Shown: positions 1 to 13,100 of the stretch, piece by piece | Layout: each line of letters begins with the position of its first letter | Position numbering within the stretch: position 1 is the stretch's first letter | Source of the DNA: Diplosphaera chodatii | Lineage: Eukaryota; Chlorophyta; Trebouxiophyceae; Prasiolales; Stichococcaceae | Assembly (NCBI GenBank): GCA_032358165.1 | Contig: JAALGY010000053.1 | Span: forward strand, 806,001-870,000 | DNA: 64,000 bases | Direction: 5' to 3' | Program-made: the position numbers and the translations under genes | Notes under the pieces: generated by a model | The model's database searches: none | The model's input: the letters and a program-made list of their open reading frames with translations, nothing else | What the model was told of the DNA's origin: nothing

Positions 1-3000
1 CGGCTGGCCCTGCAGCCAGCAGCAGCGACGCAGTCAAGCACTGGCCGCCTTCAATAAGGGCATTGCAGTTTAACCATGCACGGGAGAACGACAGAAGGAC
101 GTGACAGCAATTCGGCAGGCATTGGTAAGGGCACATCCCAGCATTTGGCGAGCACCGGGAGTGCGAGGCGGCCTCGCTGCCGTCCGTCTCGCTGCCGGGG
201 CCCCGGGCGGGGCGCGGGTGGGGCAGCAGGGGCGCGATGGGCGGCAGCCCCAGCGCCCCGCGCCCATGGCGCTCCAGCACCGCGGCGCTCAGCGGCGGCA
301 GCCCCGCCCCCGGCCCCAGCGACCCTGCAGCATATGCAGTAATGCAGGATGTGCACTGCTGCTCGGAGCCACCTCACAGCGCCAGCTCCACATACCGCAG
401 CGATGTCACATCTCATTGCTGTGGGTGCAGAACTACAGCTGCAGGTAACGTGCTGGCCATCAAGCACGCTGTGCTGCACCCGCAGACCGCTGGTCTTGCC
501 TGGCGGGGGCGCGAAGCTGCCGCGCTGCGGGGGCGAGGAGCCGTAAAGCCCTGCGCCGCTGTGGTCGCTGCCCTGCATGGTGAGCGCGGGCGTCGACCCG
601 GCCCGCAGGCTGCCGCTGCCGAAGCCGTCCGACAGGTCTGTATGCAGTGCTGCCTGCAGCGCGCAGGCAGTGCTGTCAGGGTGACGGGACAAACACTTTG
701 CACAGGACGGTCATGTCCGAAAGCCATCCCCAAGACCAACAGGACCTCAGCAGGGCAGGCGCAGCTCCACACTTGATGCCAGCAGAGGATACACATAGCG
801 CAATCGGGTCCGCTCAGTGCGACTTTTCTGTGAGTCATTGGGATGCGGCTCCACCTGGCGGGCGGGGGAGGCGGGCGGCGTGCGCAGGGGCGGCGCCGAC
901 ATGCGCTGGCGCAGGGCATTGAAGCTGGCGGCGCCCGCCTTGGCCAGAGCCCGCGGGGAGCTGCCCGCCACCGGCGACCTGCGGGACGTTCGTGCCACCA
1001 CATTAAGTGTTCAGCGTGCACTGGTAGCAAGCGTGGACGGGGTGCAGCTGCCTGTGGCTGGCCGGGCTGCAGCATGCCTCCAGCGGTCTCAAGGTGCCAG
1101 CCAACATGGCACGAGCCTGTCAACAACTAGAGCAGCAGGGATGGCGATGCTGCAATGAAGTACAACAGCCAAAGAGACGACCCACAAAGCAGCATAGTGC
1201 TGGAGGCACCAACGCACCGGCTGCCGGACATCGCTGCAAAGGGGCCGTTGGCGGGGACGCCGTCGCTGGCGGGGCTGGACGGCATGTGCTCCGGCGAGAA
1301 GGCGAACGGCCGCTCACACGCCGGCAGCTCGATGGCGCTGACCTGCCAGGAGTGGCTGCCATTGTTGGCTGTTTGGTTGTTCTGGGCACGAATGCTTCAT
1401 GATGCTGTTTCCAGCAGTCAGCGAAGGGGAGTGAAGCTCAGTGGCGTTCCTGCTGTTTGTGTGGCAGCTGTCTAGGAGCAAAGGCATGGCAGACCTGCAT
1501 GCCGGGCGGGAGGTGCTCGTTAGCCAGCCGGATGTCGCGGTTGATCTGCGCTGCGTTCATTGCCCAGTCCACTGTGTCCATCGCATACCTGCATTTGAGG
1601 CGCACCTATCTCAGACACGACCTCCGCTCAGCCTGTGCATCTTAGACAGCACTCACTACGTGGACAGCCATGTTAGGTTGGGTGTACATTTTGTGGGCAA
1701 CGCGGCACACGACCTACAGCTGCCAATTTGTCTGGTAAGCTGACTGCACTACAGACGGTCCGAAGTCATTGCACGCACCGGCAGCGCGCCCAGCGCAGGT
1801 CCTTGCAGGCCGCCACGCCCACGTGCTGCAGCCCCACCTTGTCCAGCAGGCCCATCGTGAATGCCTGCACTCCACCGCATGACCATAAGCATGGCACTGC
1901 TTTGACGCCCACCGGGCCAGATGGCTCGCTTTTGGCTGCTCGCCAGCGCATGCTGTGCCCGCCAACAGGTGAACGACGACCCGGCCGGGAGACGAAGCAC
2001 GGCTCTGCATTATGGCCGGTGTGGAGCTCAGAGGAAGTCGCCTGCACAGCCATGCCGACAAAGGTGCCGTGGGCGTAGATGCGCCGCTGGGCCCAGGCGG
2101 AGCGCAGCGCCCCCTCCTCGCCCCGCTTCTGCCGCAGGCTGGACACCGCCAGCCGCGTGGACGGCGCCACCTGCGATGCAGCCCAGCACGTGAATGTCTG
2201 CACATCTTTCTGCACACAGGGTGGGATGCAGCCTCGCTGTCAGCGCATGTTTTCTCATTTGCCGGAGCAGGTCTGCCCCAACAAGCTGGCAGTCGCCAGG
2301 TGGCACACGCCAGCAGTGCTCCCCGCAACCACCTCGTGGATGAAGCAGGCGGCGAGGCGGTTGGGGCTGCCATCGCGCTCCGCCTGGCGCGCGAAGATGG
2401 TGGCCAGCGCCTCCGACACCAGCACATCCCCCTGCACCAGTCGGACCGCAAGTCTCATACACCTTGCATTGACCCTGTCAAACAGCACACGAAGCACATG
2501 CATGCAGGGCGGCCTTGCTCAACACCAGGTGCCCCGACGCCGTACTGGCGTTGCAGTGACTTGACGGGGGTGCTGGGGCGCCCCCCGCACCTGGCCGTTG
2601 TCGCCCACGAACACGAAGACGGCCTCGGGGTACAGCGCGGCAAACTCCTGGAAGCGCACCAGCTTCTTGCCCGCCAGCGCGGTGTAGAAGCTGGTCGCCG
2701 CGCTCGTCTGCTGCAGCTCGAACCTGTGGAACGAAGCGACTAGGGTTCTATTTGGTCTCTGCTATCTGTCCACCATGATGTGCGGCAGGCGCATGTGAAG
2801 TAGCAGACTCTGGGCTCGACAGTTTACAGGCAGCCGCTCGGGCACCATGCATGGGAGGCGCTAAATTGCCGGGATTGACAGCGCAGTCGATGCAGGAGAC
2901 CACCTGAACGTTTGACCTCTATGCATGATTATGTTCGGCGCGAGACTGCTGTGCACCGCCTGAACATTCCCATGCTGCTGTGGGCCAGCAGAAGCATGGC

Positions 3001-6000
3001 GTACATCCAGCATGTTCACAGCAGTCTCAGCAAGGCGCTGACTCATCATCTTACCGCACGCAACAGGGTCCAGCCGCGTGTCATGTTCTGAAACCCTTAC
3101 CCGTGCTTGGGCTTCAGCCCGAAGGTGTAGTGCATCAGGGAGCGGGGCCCGCTGGAGATGGAGCCCAGCAGCAGCACCGGGCTGCAGTACAGCTCGCTGC
3201 GCCGGATCAGGGGGCTGAAGATGGCGCTGTAGCTCATCGCCTCCGTGGTGCCCTGCCCGGGGTTTGCAAGCGATGCTGATAATTATAGCCGAAATTCCCT
3301 AGAACATCAGCCCTGACATGCAAGCTGGCTGCACAGCCCCAACTCAGCGAGGCCGCACGCAGGTCTTCTAGCTCCTACCTCATAGGACTCGGGGCGTGCT
3401 GAGAGGAAGACGAGGTTGGAGCCCGCCTGGTGCGGACGCTTCTCCTCGTCTTTCTGCAGGCCAGCCCCCAGACAATCGACGTCTGACCGCTGTTCTCTGG
3501 CCAGTGCCGCACATGGTGCCAAGCAGACTGCACATATCAGCACACACCAATACCAAAATTGGTGCTTGATTGCCGCACGCACCTCGACTGGTTCTGTGGA
3601 CTCGCCGCCGCGGACGGCGGGCTGCAGGTGCTCCGCGCGCGGGCGCATGACCGACAGGTGCGCCAACGGCGCGCCCAGGGTCTTGCCAGCCAGCCGCCGG
3701 GCCAGGTTGGCCACCGCCCTGGCGCCCGCCGCCGCGTCCCGCAGCGTCTCCTTAAACCCCGACCGCCCGCCCTCGTCATCTGCACGCACAGCCGGTTTCT
3801 TAATGGAACGGAAGGGTTACAGTCGACCCTCAAACCGGGCGTAGAGCGTCGGAGCAGTGCACCTAGGCTGGTGGCATCATCAGGGTGATGCGGCTGTCAG
3901 TATTGTCGTACGATTCCGGTGCACTGCCCACCCGAGTCGGCTGAGCTGCCGAAGTTCGCGCCGCCGCTGAGCACCTCGGCCACGTCGCTGCGGTCGGGCA
4001 GGTCCTTGAGGCCCAGGTCCTCGCCGGCTGCTGTGCCCAGCAGCCCGGAGCGCCCCGCCGAGGCGCTGGACCGCCGGCGCCCCAGGCTGAAGCTGCTGCC
4101 GCGCAGGCTGAAACGGCCGGACGGCTTGGCCCAGCCGCTGGTGCCTGCAGCGGGACGCATGGACTGCTGGTGCCAGCCTGGGCTTTGGTTCCCAGCCACA
4201 TGGTGCACTCTTCTGCAAGGTTCCGTGCCGAAGCGCTGCTGGTGGCCAGGCTCAAGCAGCTCAACAAGCCTGCTACAGCCATCACCGCCGGGGCCTGAAA
4301 CACAAACTTGCATGACCAACTTCCCAGCAGTAAGCATAGTTCAGGTGTGCATGGCAATGTCGATGCCATGCCATTGGGTGTGGCAGACATTGGACAATGC
4401 CATGCGCAAGAACAGCAAACAGGCATATGTGGTGTCAGGCGCATGCGTATTCTGCGCTATTCCTGTTGATGTGAGCTCTCGAAAAGCACGAGTCAGGTGT
4501 CATGTCAAGCACTGTCTCCACTGCTCACCAAAGCCGCCACTGTAGGAGGAACCCATGACGCTCTCGCTGCCGGAGGCGTCGCCGCCGTCTGAACCACCCG
4601 CGAGGCTCTCGCCATCTGCTGTCTCGTTGTCTGCTGCGTCCGCCTCCACTGCCTGCGTGATGCGGGGAAGCATTGCGTTGGATCTACACGAGATATGTCC
4701 TATCAACATGGACACATGCACGACCCTGGGCACCCTCTTCCTTGCAGACATGCAGCTTGCTTTAAGTACCTGGACTCGGAGTGCTTGGCAGATGTCCATT
4801 TCGCTGTAAAAGGCGAGCACGCCGGGGTAGATGCAGTGACGCGGGTATGTGCGATCGCAGCCCGCTGGGAACGACCCGCCGCTGCTCATCAGCGTGTCGT
4901 CGATATCCGACACTATCTTCAGCATCACCCCTGCATATGCCAGGACAGCAATTCGATGCTTCATAGGAATGCAAACCCGATAGGGGAGGCAACATGCGGG
5001 TTTTGCTCGATGGTGACAAACTTGGGCCAGCAGCAATGCAAGGTGCACCTGGGTGCGGCGTCTGGTCGTGTGGGCTGCGGCGCTGGAAGTCCAAACGGGC
5101 TCGGCACCCCTCTGTTGCCACATGCTGCAGCGCATCCACCTGGCGAGCACCATGCCCGTGGTGAATGGGTTTAGGTTCCCCATGTGAACCATTACGACAC
5201 CCATGGCAGCACTGCCAGGGTTGTCTGAGCACCTGGTTGCGGCCTTGCAAGTCGTTGTAGAAGAGCTTGTAGGTGATGTGGTAATCCCCGCCATCATCAA
5301 TCATGCCCTGCAAACATGCATTGATGTCCACAAGCGCGCATCGACATGTGCATCTACCAGAATTGCACATCCCCAGGAGCCACCCTCTGCACATGATCTC
5401 CTACCTTCAGCGTGGTGAGGTCCGAGCTGTAGGTGTTCAGCAGGATGTTGAGCGCGAAGTGCTGGCGCTCCGGACGGTTGCGCATGCCGACCTTCATCAG
5501 GCCATCCATCAGGGCAGCCCTGTGGGTCACAAAGCTACCTGTTGGTTCACCCAATCAGCCGCCGATCCGACTCAGGACGCTGTGCATGACGAGCGACGTT
5601 ATCACACACCATGCACAGCGCCCACCTGGCCACGAGGGTGAGCTCGTGCAGGCGGTGCTCCGGGGCGGTGAGCATGTCCATGGTCTCCACCTTGGCGACC
5701 TCCACCAGCGCCGCGCAGTTCACGGTGCACAGTATGAAGTTCAGCTCCTCCTCATCCGCGCTGTTCAGCACCTGCCAGCATCGCAGCACATCCGCTGCGA
5801 ACCTGCCGATGCACTCCGTGCTCAGCCAACCACAGCTTGTGCTTCGTGCACGCTACCACGCCCACGTGGCGTCATGTGCGTCAGCATCGCAAGCTGTTCT
5901 GCGAGCCCGCTCACGTCGTGCAGCGCCTCGAGCCGCCGGGCGCGGACGTTCATGGCGCGCGCGATCATCTGCGCCAGCCCCACCGTCGCCCCCAGCCCGC

Positions 6001-6904
6001 TGGTGATCTGGTTGATCAGTGTGCTGATGTAGTCCGCCTTGCCGATCCCCTCCGGCGTGCCTGCATGTACCGTGCAAGAACACTCATCACCTGGGCTTCA
6101 GTGTTGGTTTGCACACACCAAATCAACGTTAATGTGCCAGGCTGGCTTGACAGGCCCACCATTTGGACGCTTGATGCGCGCCGAGAATGGCACCATGTAG
6201 TAGCGCCGCTGGATCCGGTCCTCAAGGACGGAGGCAATGACAATCTGCACGGCACAATGCCACAGAGGCTCGCCCGAAGAGCAAACAACGTGTTGGGTGA
6301 TGAGTCACATACAGTTCCTGCCTCACTGCGGAGACTGCAGTGCATCCAGTGCCTCACCCCTGCGCAGACGACCATGCCAAAGTCCCACAGTGACGAGCCG
6401 AAGTCCAGCGCCTGCAGGAAGCTGATGGCCCAGAAGAGGAGCCCTGTGGATGCCGCTGCCCAGATGCCGCGCCGCAGCGTCCGGCTGCGTGTGAGATGCA
6501 TGGCATTTGCCAGGAGCATCTGCCGTCACGAGCATCCCTGATGCGCAATGCTGCGCGGCGTGCGGGTCATGCTCGCACTGCTTGAAGGGGGCCAACGAAA
6601 AGTACCTGAAATGCAGCTTCGTCCGTCCCAGCGAAAGGAACACCAGCACGAAGAGGATGCAGCAGAATAGGAAGTACACCGAGCCGAGGGTGTCCCGCAG
6701 GTGCGGCCCCGTCGCTGCAGAGTGCTGCACAGCCGCATGTTCGTATACTGCCACTGGCAGCTGCTGACGGGCCTCCTGATGTGCCCGGCCAGCGCCTGCT
6801 CCGAATGGCCGCGGCACTTCCATGGCGCCGGGATTCGGTAACATATGGACGCTGCTGCCGTTGACACCATCTGCCGGGCTGACCTGCTCACTCATAACGG
6901 TCAT
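1..6904 (-). CDS. Membrane-anchored lipin/LNS2-like HAD phosphatase (3' end beyond window)
   Basis: The gene is split into many exons and runs off the left edge. The likely start is ATG at 6904 or 6895. Two hydrophobic helices come first (about 6610-6690 and 6410-6465). Next are exons reading ADEEELNFILCTVNCAALV (about 5710-5770), PERQHFALNILLNTYSSDL (about 5430) and YHITYKLFYNDL. The HAD nucleophile motif SDIDDTLMSSGG lies near 4890-4920, followed by FPAGCDRTYPRH. HAD motif II, LSARPESYE, lies near 3390-3410, and the acidic loop FVFVGDNGQ near 2590-2610, followed by GDVLVSEALATIFARQ and RRIYAHGTFVGMAVQA. This order matches DUF2183/LNS2-type proteins of algae and oomycetes, which are related to lipins and presumably act on phosphatidate or a similar phospholipid at a membrane. 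Catalytic aspartates are present. Ser/Pro/Ala-rich linkers interrupt the HAD fold and fill the C-terminus. The substrate is inferred, and several exon borders are unresolved. Confidence 0.8.
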
Positions 6905-7409
6905 GCAGATGATCTCATAGCTTATTGCCGGTGCTGCCAATTTGGTCCCAATGCTACATCCAACATGTCGGAGATCGTGCCCTCTAACAGGAACAACCGC
7001 CCGTGCATGTTGTGTTGTTGTAAGAAGCAGCCGCTGATGAATCACCACTCGAGTTGGTATATCACTCAGAACTTCGCCTGCTTGATCAGCCTTGACCGGG
7101 ACCTTGAATATGCCTCCAATCATGCACCGTTCAAATGCAACTTGGACACTGAACTGGCTTGACGCCACACCAAGCGCAAAGTAGCATCGATTGACGCACA
7201 GCCTAGTGTTTTCCAGCTGTACAATGGCCGATCCGCGGCGCCTTGCACAGAGGCAGGCGCTCGGTGTGATTGTACCGTTCAGGGTTGCCAAGGTGGACCG
7301 ACGTCAGCATGACCACTGGATACAGAAGATAAGCAATGCAGGTGCACTTGTGCATCACACAGTTGTTCATAGATCACGTCTGTGCAGCAGTGCAACCGAC
7401 TGAAACGCA
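6905..7409. promoter_or_regulatory. Shared divergent promoter, HAD phosphatase / DVR
   Basis: About 0.5 kb separates the two start codons. No convincing coding exon was seen, and no TATA box or named element could be assigned. It is called regulatory from position only. Confidence 0.35.
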
Positions 7410-9565
7410 ATGAACGCAGCCATGCGTGCCAGCAGCGCCAGCAGCACAGTTTGCAAAATTGAGTGCAGAAGGTGTCTTGCACAGCAGCCAGTCACTGCCA
7501 GGCAAGGCAGCCAGAATGGAGCAGCATGCAGCGGACACACGCCACTGCATCATCAAAGCAGAAGTTTTGTGCAGGTTTGATGCTGCACATCACGTTGATG
7601 CGAGAGAAATTGCTGATGAGCGCCAAGAGCGGCATGCACGCAGCCATCGAATCAAAGAATTCCTGAACCAGCACATGCGATGTGATGCAACAGGGCCAGG
7701 AGGTCGTGCAGCGCATGCGGCGGGTGCGTCTTCAGCAGCTACAGGCCGCACCAGCAGTAGCTGCATCTGGGGAAGACTGGCGGCAAAAGGATCCCAAAGA
7801 CGTCCGAGTTCTGGTTGTCGGCCCGACCGGCTACATCGGCAAGTACGTGACCCGGGAGCTCGTGAAGCGTGGGTACAACACTGTCGCACTTGCGCGCGAG
7901 CGCAGCGGCATCAAGGGCAAGTCTGGGCCAGAGGACACCCGAAAGGTCCGGCATGTCCCACGCTAGCTGCGCCTCATACTGTGACGACGTCAAACTTTTC
8001 GACTACAACGGACACAATCGGTTTCCGACCGTTCTCTTCCTAGGAGCTGGAGGGCGCAGACGTGCGCTTTGGCGATGTTTCAGATCCCAGCAAGCTGGCG
8101 GCAACAGCCTTCAGCGAGCCGGTTGACGTGGTGGTGTCCTGCCTGGCCAGCCGCACAGGCGGCAAGGTGATCAAATGTTGCCTGCATCAACCGAGTGGCC
8201 TGGTGCCTGTACGGGTGTATGGCAGTCATGGCAACGCTGGGAGTAGCCTTGACCATGGCTTGTCTGTCTGCGATGCAGAAAGATTCTTGGGACATAGACT
8301 ATCAGGCGACCATGAACACGCTGGAGGCGGCGCGTGCGGCAGGCGTCAAGCACTTTGTGCTGCTATCAGCCATCTGCGTCCAGAAGCCGCTGCTGGAGTT
8401 CCAGCGTGCAAAGCTGAAGTTTGAGGCCGCGCTGCAGGTAAGGGGTGCATGCATCTGCAGTCGGCAGGGGCGATTGCCTCCGGCATAGACACACTCTGCA
8501 TGTTGCAAATCAAAAGCATGCAAGCTGAACGTCCCTATCGTCACTGCAAAATCATTGATGGCTCGATTTGCAGGAAGCCGGTGACATCTCCTACAGCATT
8601 GTACGACCGACGGCATTCTTCAAATCCCTTGCTGGCCAGGTGGGATGCATGTTGTCCATGGGCCCCGGGCGGGTCCAGGAGCATGTTCATCCGACAACGG
8701 GTGGGTCATGTACGCCACTGACATGAACCACCATTGTATGCTGCACTGCAGGTGCAGCTGGTGAAGGATGGCAAGCCGTATGTCATGTTCGGCGATGGCA
8801 CGCTGGCGGCGTGCAAGCCCATCAGCGAGTCGGACCTGGCTGCCTTCATCGTGGACTGCGTGCAGAAGGAAGACCGCATCAACAAAGTCCTACCGATTGG
8901 TGGTGCGTGCAGACACCCAACTTGAGCATTACGCAGTCGATGTCAGCACAGGCGCTTCGTGATCTCAAGCATTGCTAGTGAGCGCTCTCGGAGCCACCGC
9001 CCAAGCTGTGTCGCATCGGCGTTCGAGCAGGCCCCGGCAAGGCGTACACAGCAAAGGAGCAGGCAGAGATGCTGTTCCGCATCACGGGGCGGGACCCCAA
9101 GTTTTTCAGTGTGCCCGTTGCCCTGATGGACTTCATCATTGGCGCCATGGAGCTCATCGGCAAGGTTATCCCACCTGTCGGGGTGCGATCCGCTGAATCT
9201 TCCCCTTCTCATGTGTAGGTGGCTGCTGCATGCAGTCGATGAGTGTGCTTCTGTACGGCATCTTCGAAGTGAAGGGTGGCTGGCTTTCTTATTGGGAACA
9301 CTTGTTGGACCGCGCTTGCATGTTCCTGACTGGTATAGCAATGTTAACTTCTGCATTATGGAATAAAACGCAGGAGTCAGCAGAGTTCGGCCGGATCGGC
9401 AAGTACTACGCTACAGAGAGCATGCTGGTATGGGACGAGGGGTCGCAGGCATACGATGCGGATGCCACACCATCGTACGGTCGCGACACGCTCGAGGCGT
9501 TCTTCGACAAGGCGGTGAAGGAGGGCTTGGCCGGCCAGGAGCTGGGCGATGCCGCCGTGTTTTGA
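7410..9565 (+). CDS. DVR: Divinyl chlorophyllide a 8-vinyl-reductase, chloroplast precursor
   Basis: The enzyme reduces the 8-vinyl group of divinyl (proto)chlorophyllide to ethyl with NADPH in the chloroplast. Eight exons join in phase: 7410-7574, 7694-7945, 8044-8166, 8279-8437, 8574-8639, 8752-8902, 9031-9182 and 9374-9565, giving 419 residues. Exon 1 is a Ser/Ala/Arg-rich, acid-poor transit peptide starting [12 protein letters not shown]. The Rossmann motif [11 protein letters not shown] is in exon 2. Signature stretches follow: [65 protein letters not shown] and [15 protein letters not shown], ending [13 protein letters not shown]. The match to plant DVR (PCB2) is collinear over the whole mature protein. 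Only the choice of first Met is slightly uncertain. Confidence 0.97.
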
Positions 9566-10156
9566 GCTTCCCCACCAGTCAAGCTGGGGACATGGTGATG
9601 CTCAGCTGGCCGGTCTGCAGCAAGGGGGCTGCAGCAAGGACAGCGAGCAGAATGTGCACTCTTGCCGGCCTGTTTGTTCTGGTGCTGGTGGCGTGATGCA
9701 TATGTTTGTGCAGCGCGTGCGGTTGCTTTGATGCCGCTTGCTTTGCTGGACACGGAGACGACGAGACGTTGTTAGGGCGAGCCGGATGCAGCAGAGACTC
9801 GCCATGCATCCCACCTCTCAACCCGCTTGTCTGTCGGGGCCTTTTGGCCGATGGTGCCCTATCGAATCTGCATGACTGGCGTGACCGCGCCTATACCCTT
9901 CTTGGCACGCCTGGACGGCGATCATGTTGCTGGATGAGAGACTGGGCGCGGCCTCTTTGCAGCACGCTTCGACCCTGTCGAACGTGGATCTTCGAAGCAT
10001 AACGGTGTCCGAAGCCGATCCAGGGCGTTCGCAGGCCTTCATGCGATCGTGAAAGCAGCCTCGAGGGACCTGAACGAGCAGCCGACATCTGCTCGGTATG
10101 CGGTCGGAGTGAAAGCGGGACCCGGCCTCCGCGCTGAGCCGTCGATCCAGCTGACT
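9566..10156. other. Intergenic, DVR 3' UTR and LARP1 promoter
   Basis: Two plus-strand genes flank this stretch. It should hold the 3' end of the DVR transcript and the LARP1 upstream region. No conserved coding segment or RNA gene was recognised. Confidence 0.4.
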
Positions 10157-13100
10157 ATGTCGGAGGCGGTGAAGGCCTCACCGGAGACGGAGCGGCAGCC
10201 TCCAGCCGAGGCGCCAACCGTGGGAAACGGTGCAGCCGAGGGCTCGAACGGCGCGCAGGCGGCTGCCCAGACTCAAAAGGACGCAGATGTCGCCGGAAAG
10301 GTGCGTAAGCGGTGCTGCCGCAAGTCGCACTAGGTTCCTTTGCGGGACGGTGGAGCTGCCAGGAATGCACAGATGCAAGCCGTCGCAACATGGGCCTCCG
10401 CGGGACAGCTTTCGGAATGCAGTGCGGCCTCTGCTATGAGCCAGTTGCATCAGATGTCGCTTCACTGAAAGTGTCGGTACGTTGACGAGACGTCCTTTTA
10501 GCGCCGGCTAGCTGACACAGCGCGCGCCTGTCTGTCCTGCAGCCTGTGGCACAGCAGGCGCCGGCTCCAAAGCCGCTGACGTCTCAATGGGCGAGCGTCG
10601 TCAAGTCGACGGGGGCCAGGGACACGTCAGTGCAGGGCGGCAGCCCTGTGTCAGCCGCCAGCAATGCCAGCTTTGGCAGCGGGCGCTCTGGGGGCGCTGC
10701 CCCGGCCAGCGGCACGGCGAGACGTCCGCAGCAGCAGAGTCAGGGCGCGGCGTCGTCAGATGGCAGCCGCAAGTCTGCCGACGCCTCTGCAGAGCCGGCG
10801 TCTGGCGCCGAGCGGCTGGTCACTCAACGCTCCCAGTCAGCATCGGAGGGGGGGGCGGCGGCTGCAGAGCCCACACCCTCGTCTGTGCCCAAGTCCGCTG
10901 CAGGAGGGCAGAGTAGTGAACAGCAGCAGCAGCAGCCGCCGGCGCAGCAGCCACAGCAGCAGGCGCAGCAGGCGGCGCCGAGCAAGCCAGCGTGGCGCCA
11001 GGTGCTCTTGTGTGGAATGCGACTGCGTGTCGATGTGTACCACCCTCAACTGCAGTCATACCGGGTGAACCCGCTGCTTGCCTGCCCTGAAGTCAGAGCT
11101 CGTGCTTGCAGCCTATGCGGCAGTCTCCTGCGCCGCTGGGCGGTGCGGCTGGTGCCACGCAAGCCTGGCCGTCCCTCGGGGATGCCGCGGTGCAGCCCCG
11201 CAAGCGGGGCGCTGTGCCGTCGCCGCCTGCATCCGCTGCCAGTGATGAGGTACTCACTGGAGCATCAGCCAGTATCGTCAAAGTGCATAGCGCCTGACAT
11301 GATGTGTGACGCATAGGCTACATTCTTGCTGCCATGTCCATGTTTGTGCGGAGGCGGCCAGCATGCATCTGCACATCCGACTAACATGCAATGCAATGTG
11401 TTGCGGATGCAGGCGGCTGCTGCGCCATCGACAGCAAGGACCTCCAGCGACAAGCGCACAGAGCGGCGGCAGGATGAACCGCCCAGTGCGAGCGTGCGCA
11501 GCAGCAGCGGCGGGGCTGGCGGTGCGCCCAGCCATGCACCCCCCGTCATTGCAACGGCCCCCCGCACGGCGCCCGGCATCGGGCGCCCCCTGTCGGACCC
11601 GGGCACAATGCAGGCGCAGCAGGGCCCAGACTCGCTGCGGGTGACGTCCGGCGACCGGCCCGGGCAGCAGCGGCAGCCCGGCAGCGCACGCGAGGGCAAC
11701 GGCAGCGGCAGCGGCAGCCGGAATCGCGGCGGCAAGCGCGGCGGCGGCGGCGGCCAGGGCGCTGACGCCGGCAGCTGGCATGCCGGCGGGGGCGGCAGCG
11801 GCGGCGGCCCCAGCGGCCGGGGCCGCGGCGGCCGTGGCAGGAACGGCAACGGCGACCGCGGGACCGCCCGCGGCAGCCAGGGGCAGTTCCCCGGCGGCCA
11901 GCCGCTGCCGCTGGGCCAGCAGCCGCAGCAGCAGCACCGCCACCACCAGCAGCAGCAGGCGGCGCAGGTGCAGGCGGCCGCCGCGGTGCAGGTTGCGCAG
12001 CAGCAGGCGGCGGCGGCGCAGATGCTGCCGCAGATGTTCTACCCCATGGTGTCGCCCATGTACTACCCCCCGGCCGCGTACAGCATGCCGGCGGTCGGCG
12101 CCCCGGGCCCCGTGGTGTCCCACGGCCAGCTGCTGGACGCCGTGCGCCGCCAGATCGACTACTACTTCAGCGTCGACAACCTGGTGAAGGACCTGTTCCT
12201 GCGGCGCAAGATGGACGACGGCGGCTGGATACCCCTCGCGGTGCGTGCCCACGCAGCCTGCAGTGACCAGTCTCCAGCTGCGGCTTGCCACTCAGCTGCC
12301 TGCCGGCAGCGCTGTGTTCCACTAATCGAGCGTGATCGTTGCCGATCGAGCGCTGACACTGCTGCTGCGCTGCCTTGTGCAGGTGATCGCGGGCTTCAAC
12401 CGCGTGCGCATGCTGACGCCGGACCTGTCGATCATCATGGACGCGATGCGCGGGTCGGCCACCACCGAGCTGGCGGCTACAGGGCTGGCGCTGCGGGCGC
12501 GCGACAGCCCCTCCCGCTGGGTGCTGCCGCCGGAGCAGCGCGATGCCCCGGCGGCCTATGCGCAGGTGGCATCGCCGACCGCCGGCGCAGCAGCTGCTGC
12601 ACAGCAGGCGGCCGTGGCTCCGGCCGCCATCGCTCAGGTGCCTGCAGCTGCTGGTGGCGCACCGGCGGCTGCTGCAGCAGACAGCAGCGCGCAGCAGCCT
12701 GAGGTGGCGCCGGCCGAGGCGGCGCCGCCCAGCCAGGATCAGGCGCCCGCTGGTGTTGAGACACCTGCAGCAGCACAGCCACAGCAGGGGGAGGCGCCTG
12801 CAGCAGCGCAGCTCCAGCAGCACGGGCAGCGGCAGGCATCAGATCAGCAGCCCACCGATGAGGCATCTGCGCCTTCTGGCGCGTCTGGCGCCAGCGCTGA
12901 TCATGCAGCCAGCGCACCTGATGTGTCCAGCGAGGCCAAGCCAGTCGCAGCGCACCCTGCGGATGAGCATGACGACATGTTCCAGCTGGATGAGGTACGT
13001 GCACTGACTGCACGGCTTGATGCACACCTGGCATACAGGCGTCGTACAGCATCGCTGTTGCTACTTCGTATAGGAGTACGACGGTGTGAACCGCCTGGGA

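Noticed and set aside
413..1126. Long alternative frame at the left end
   Set aside because: It is Arg/Pro-rich shadow coding of the HAD gene's disordered C-terminal exons. It spans splice sites and lacks conserved motifs.
11278..12291. Long minus-strand open frame opposite LARP1 exon 4
   Set aside because: It mirrors a GC-rich, repeat-rich exon. Its translation is Leu/Arg/Ala low complexity with no family features, while the plus strand carries the La motif.
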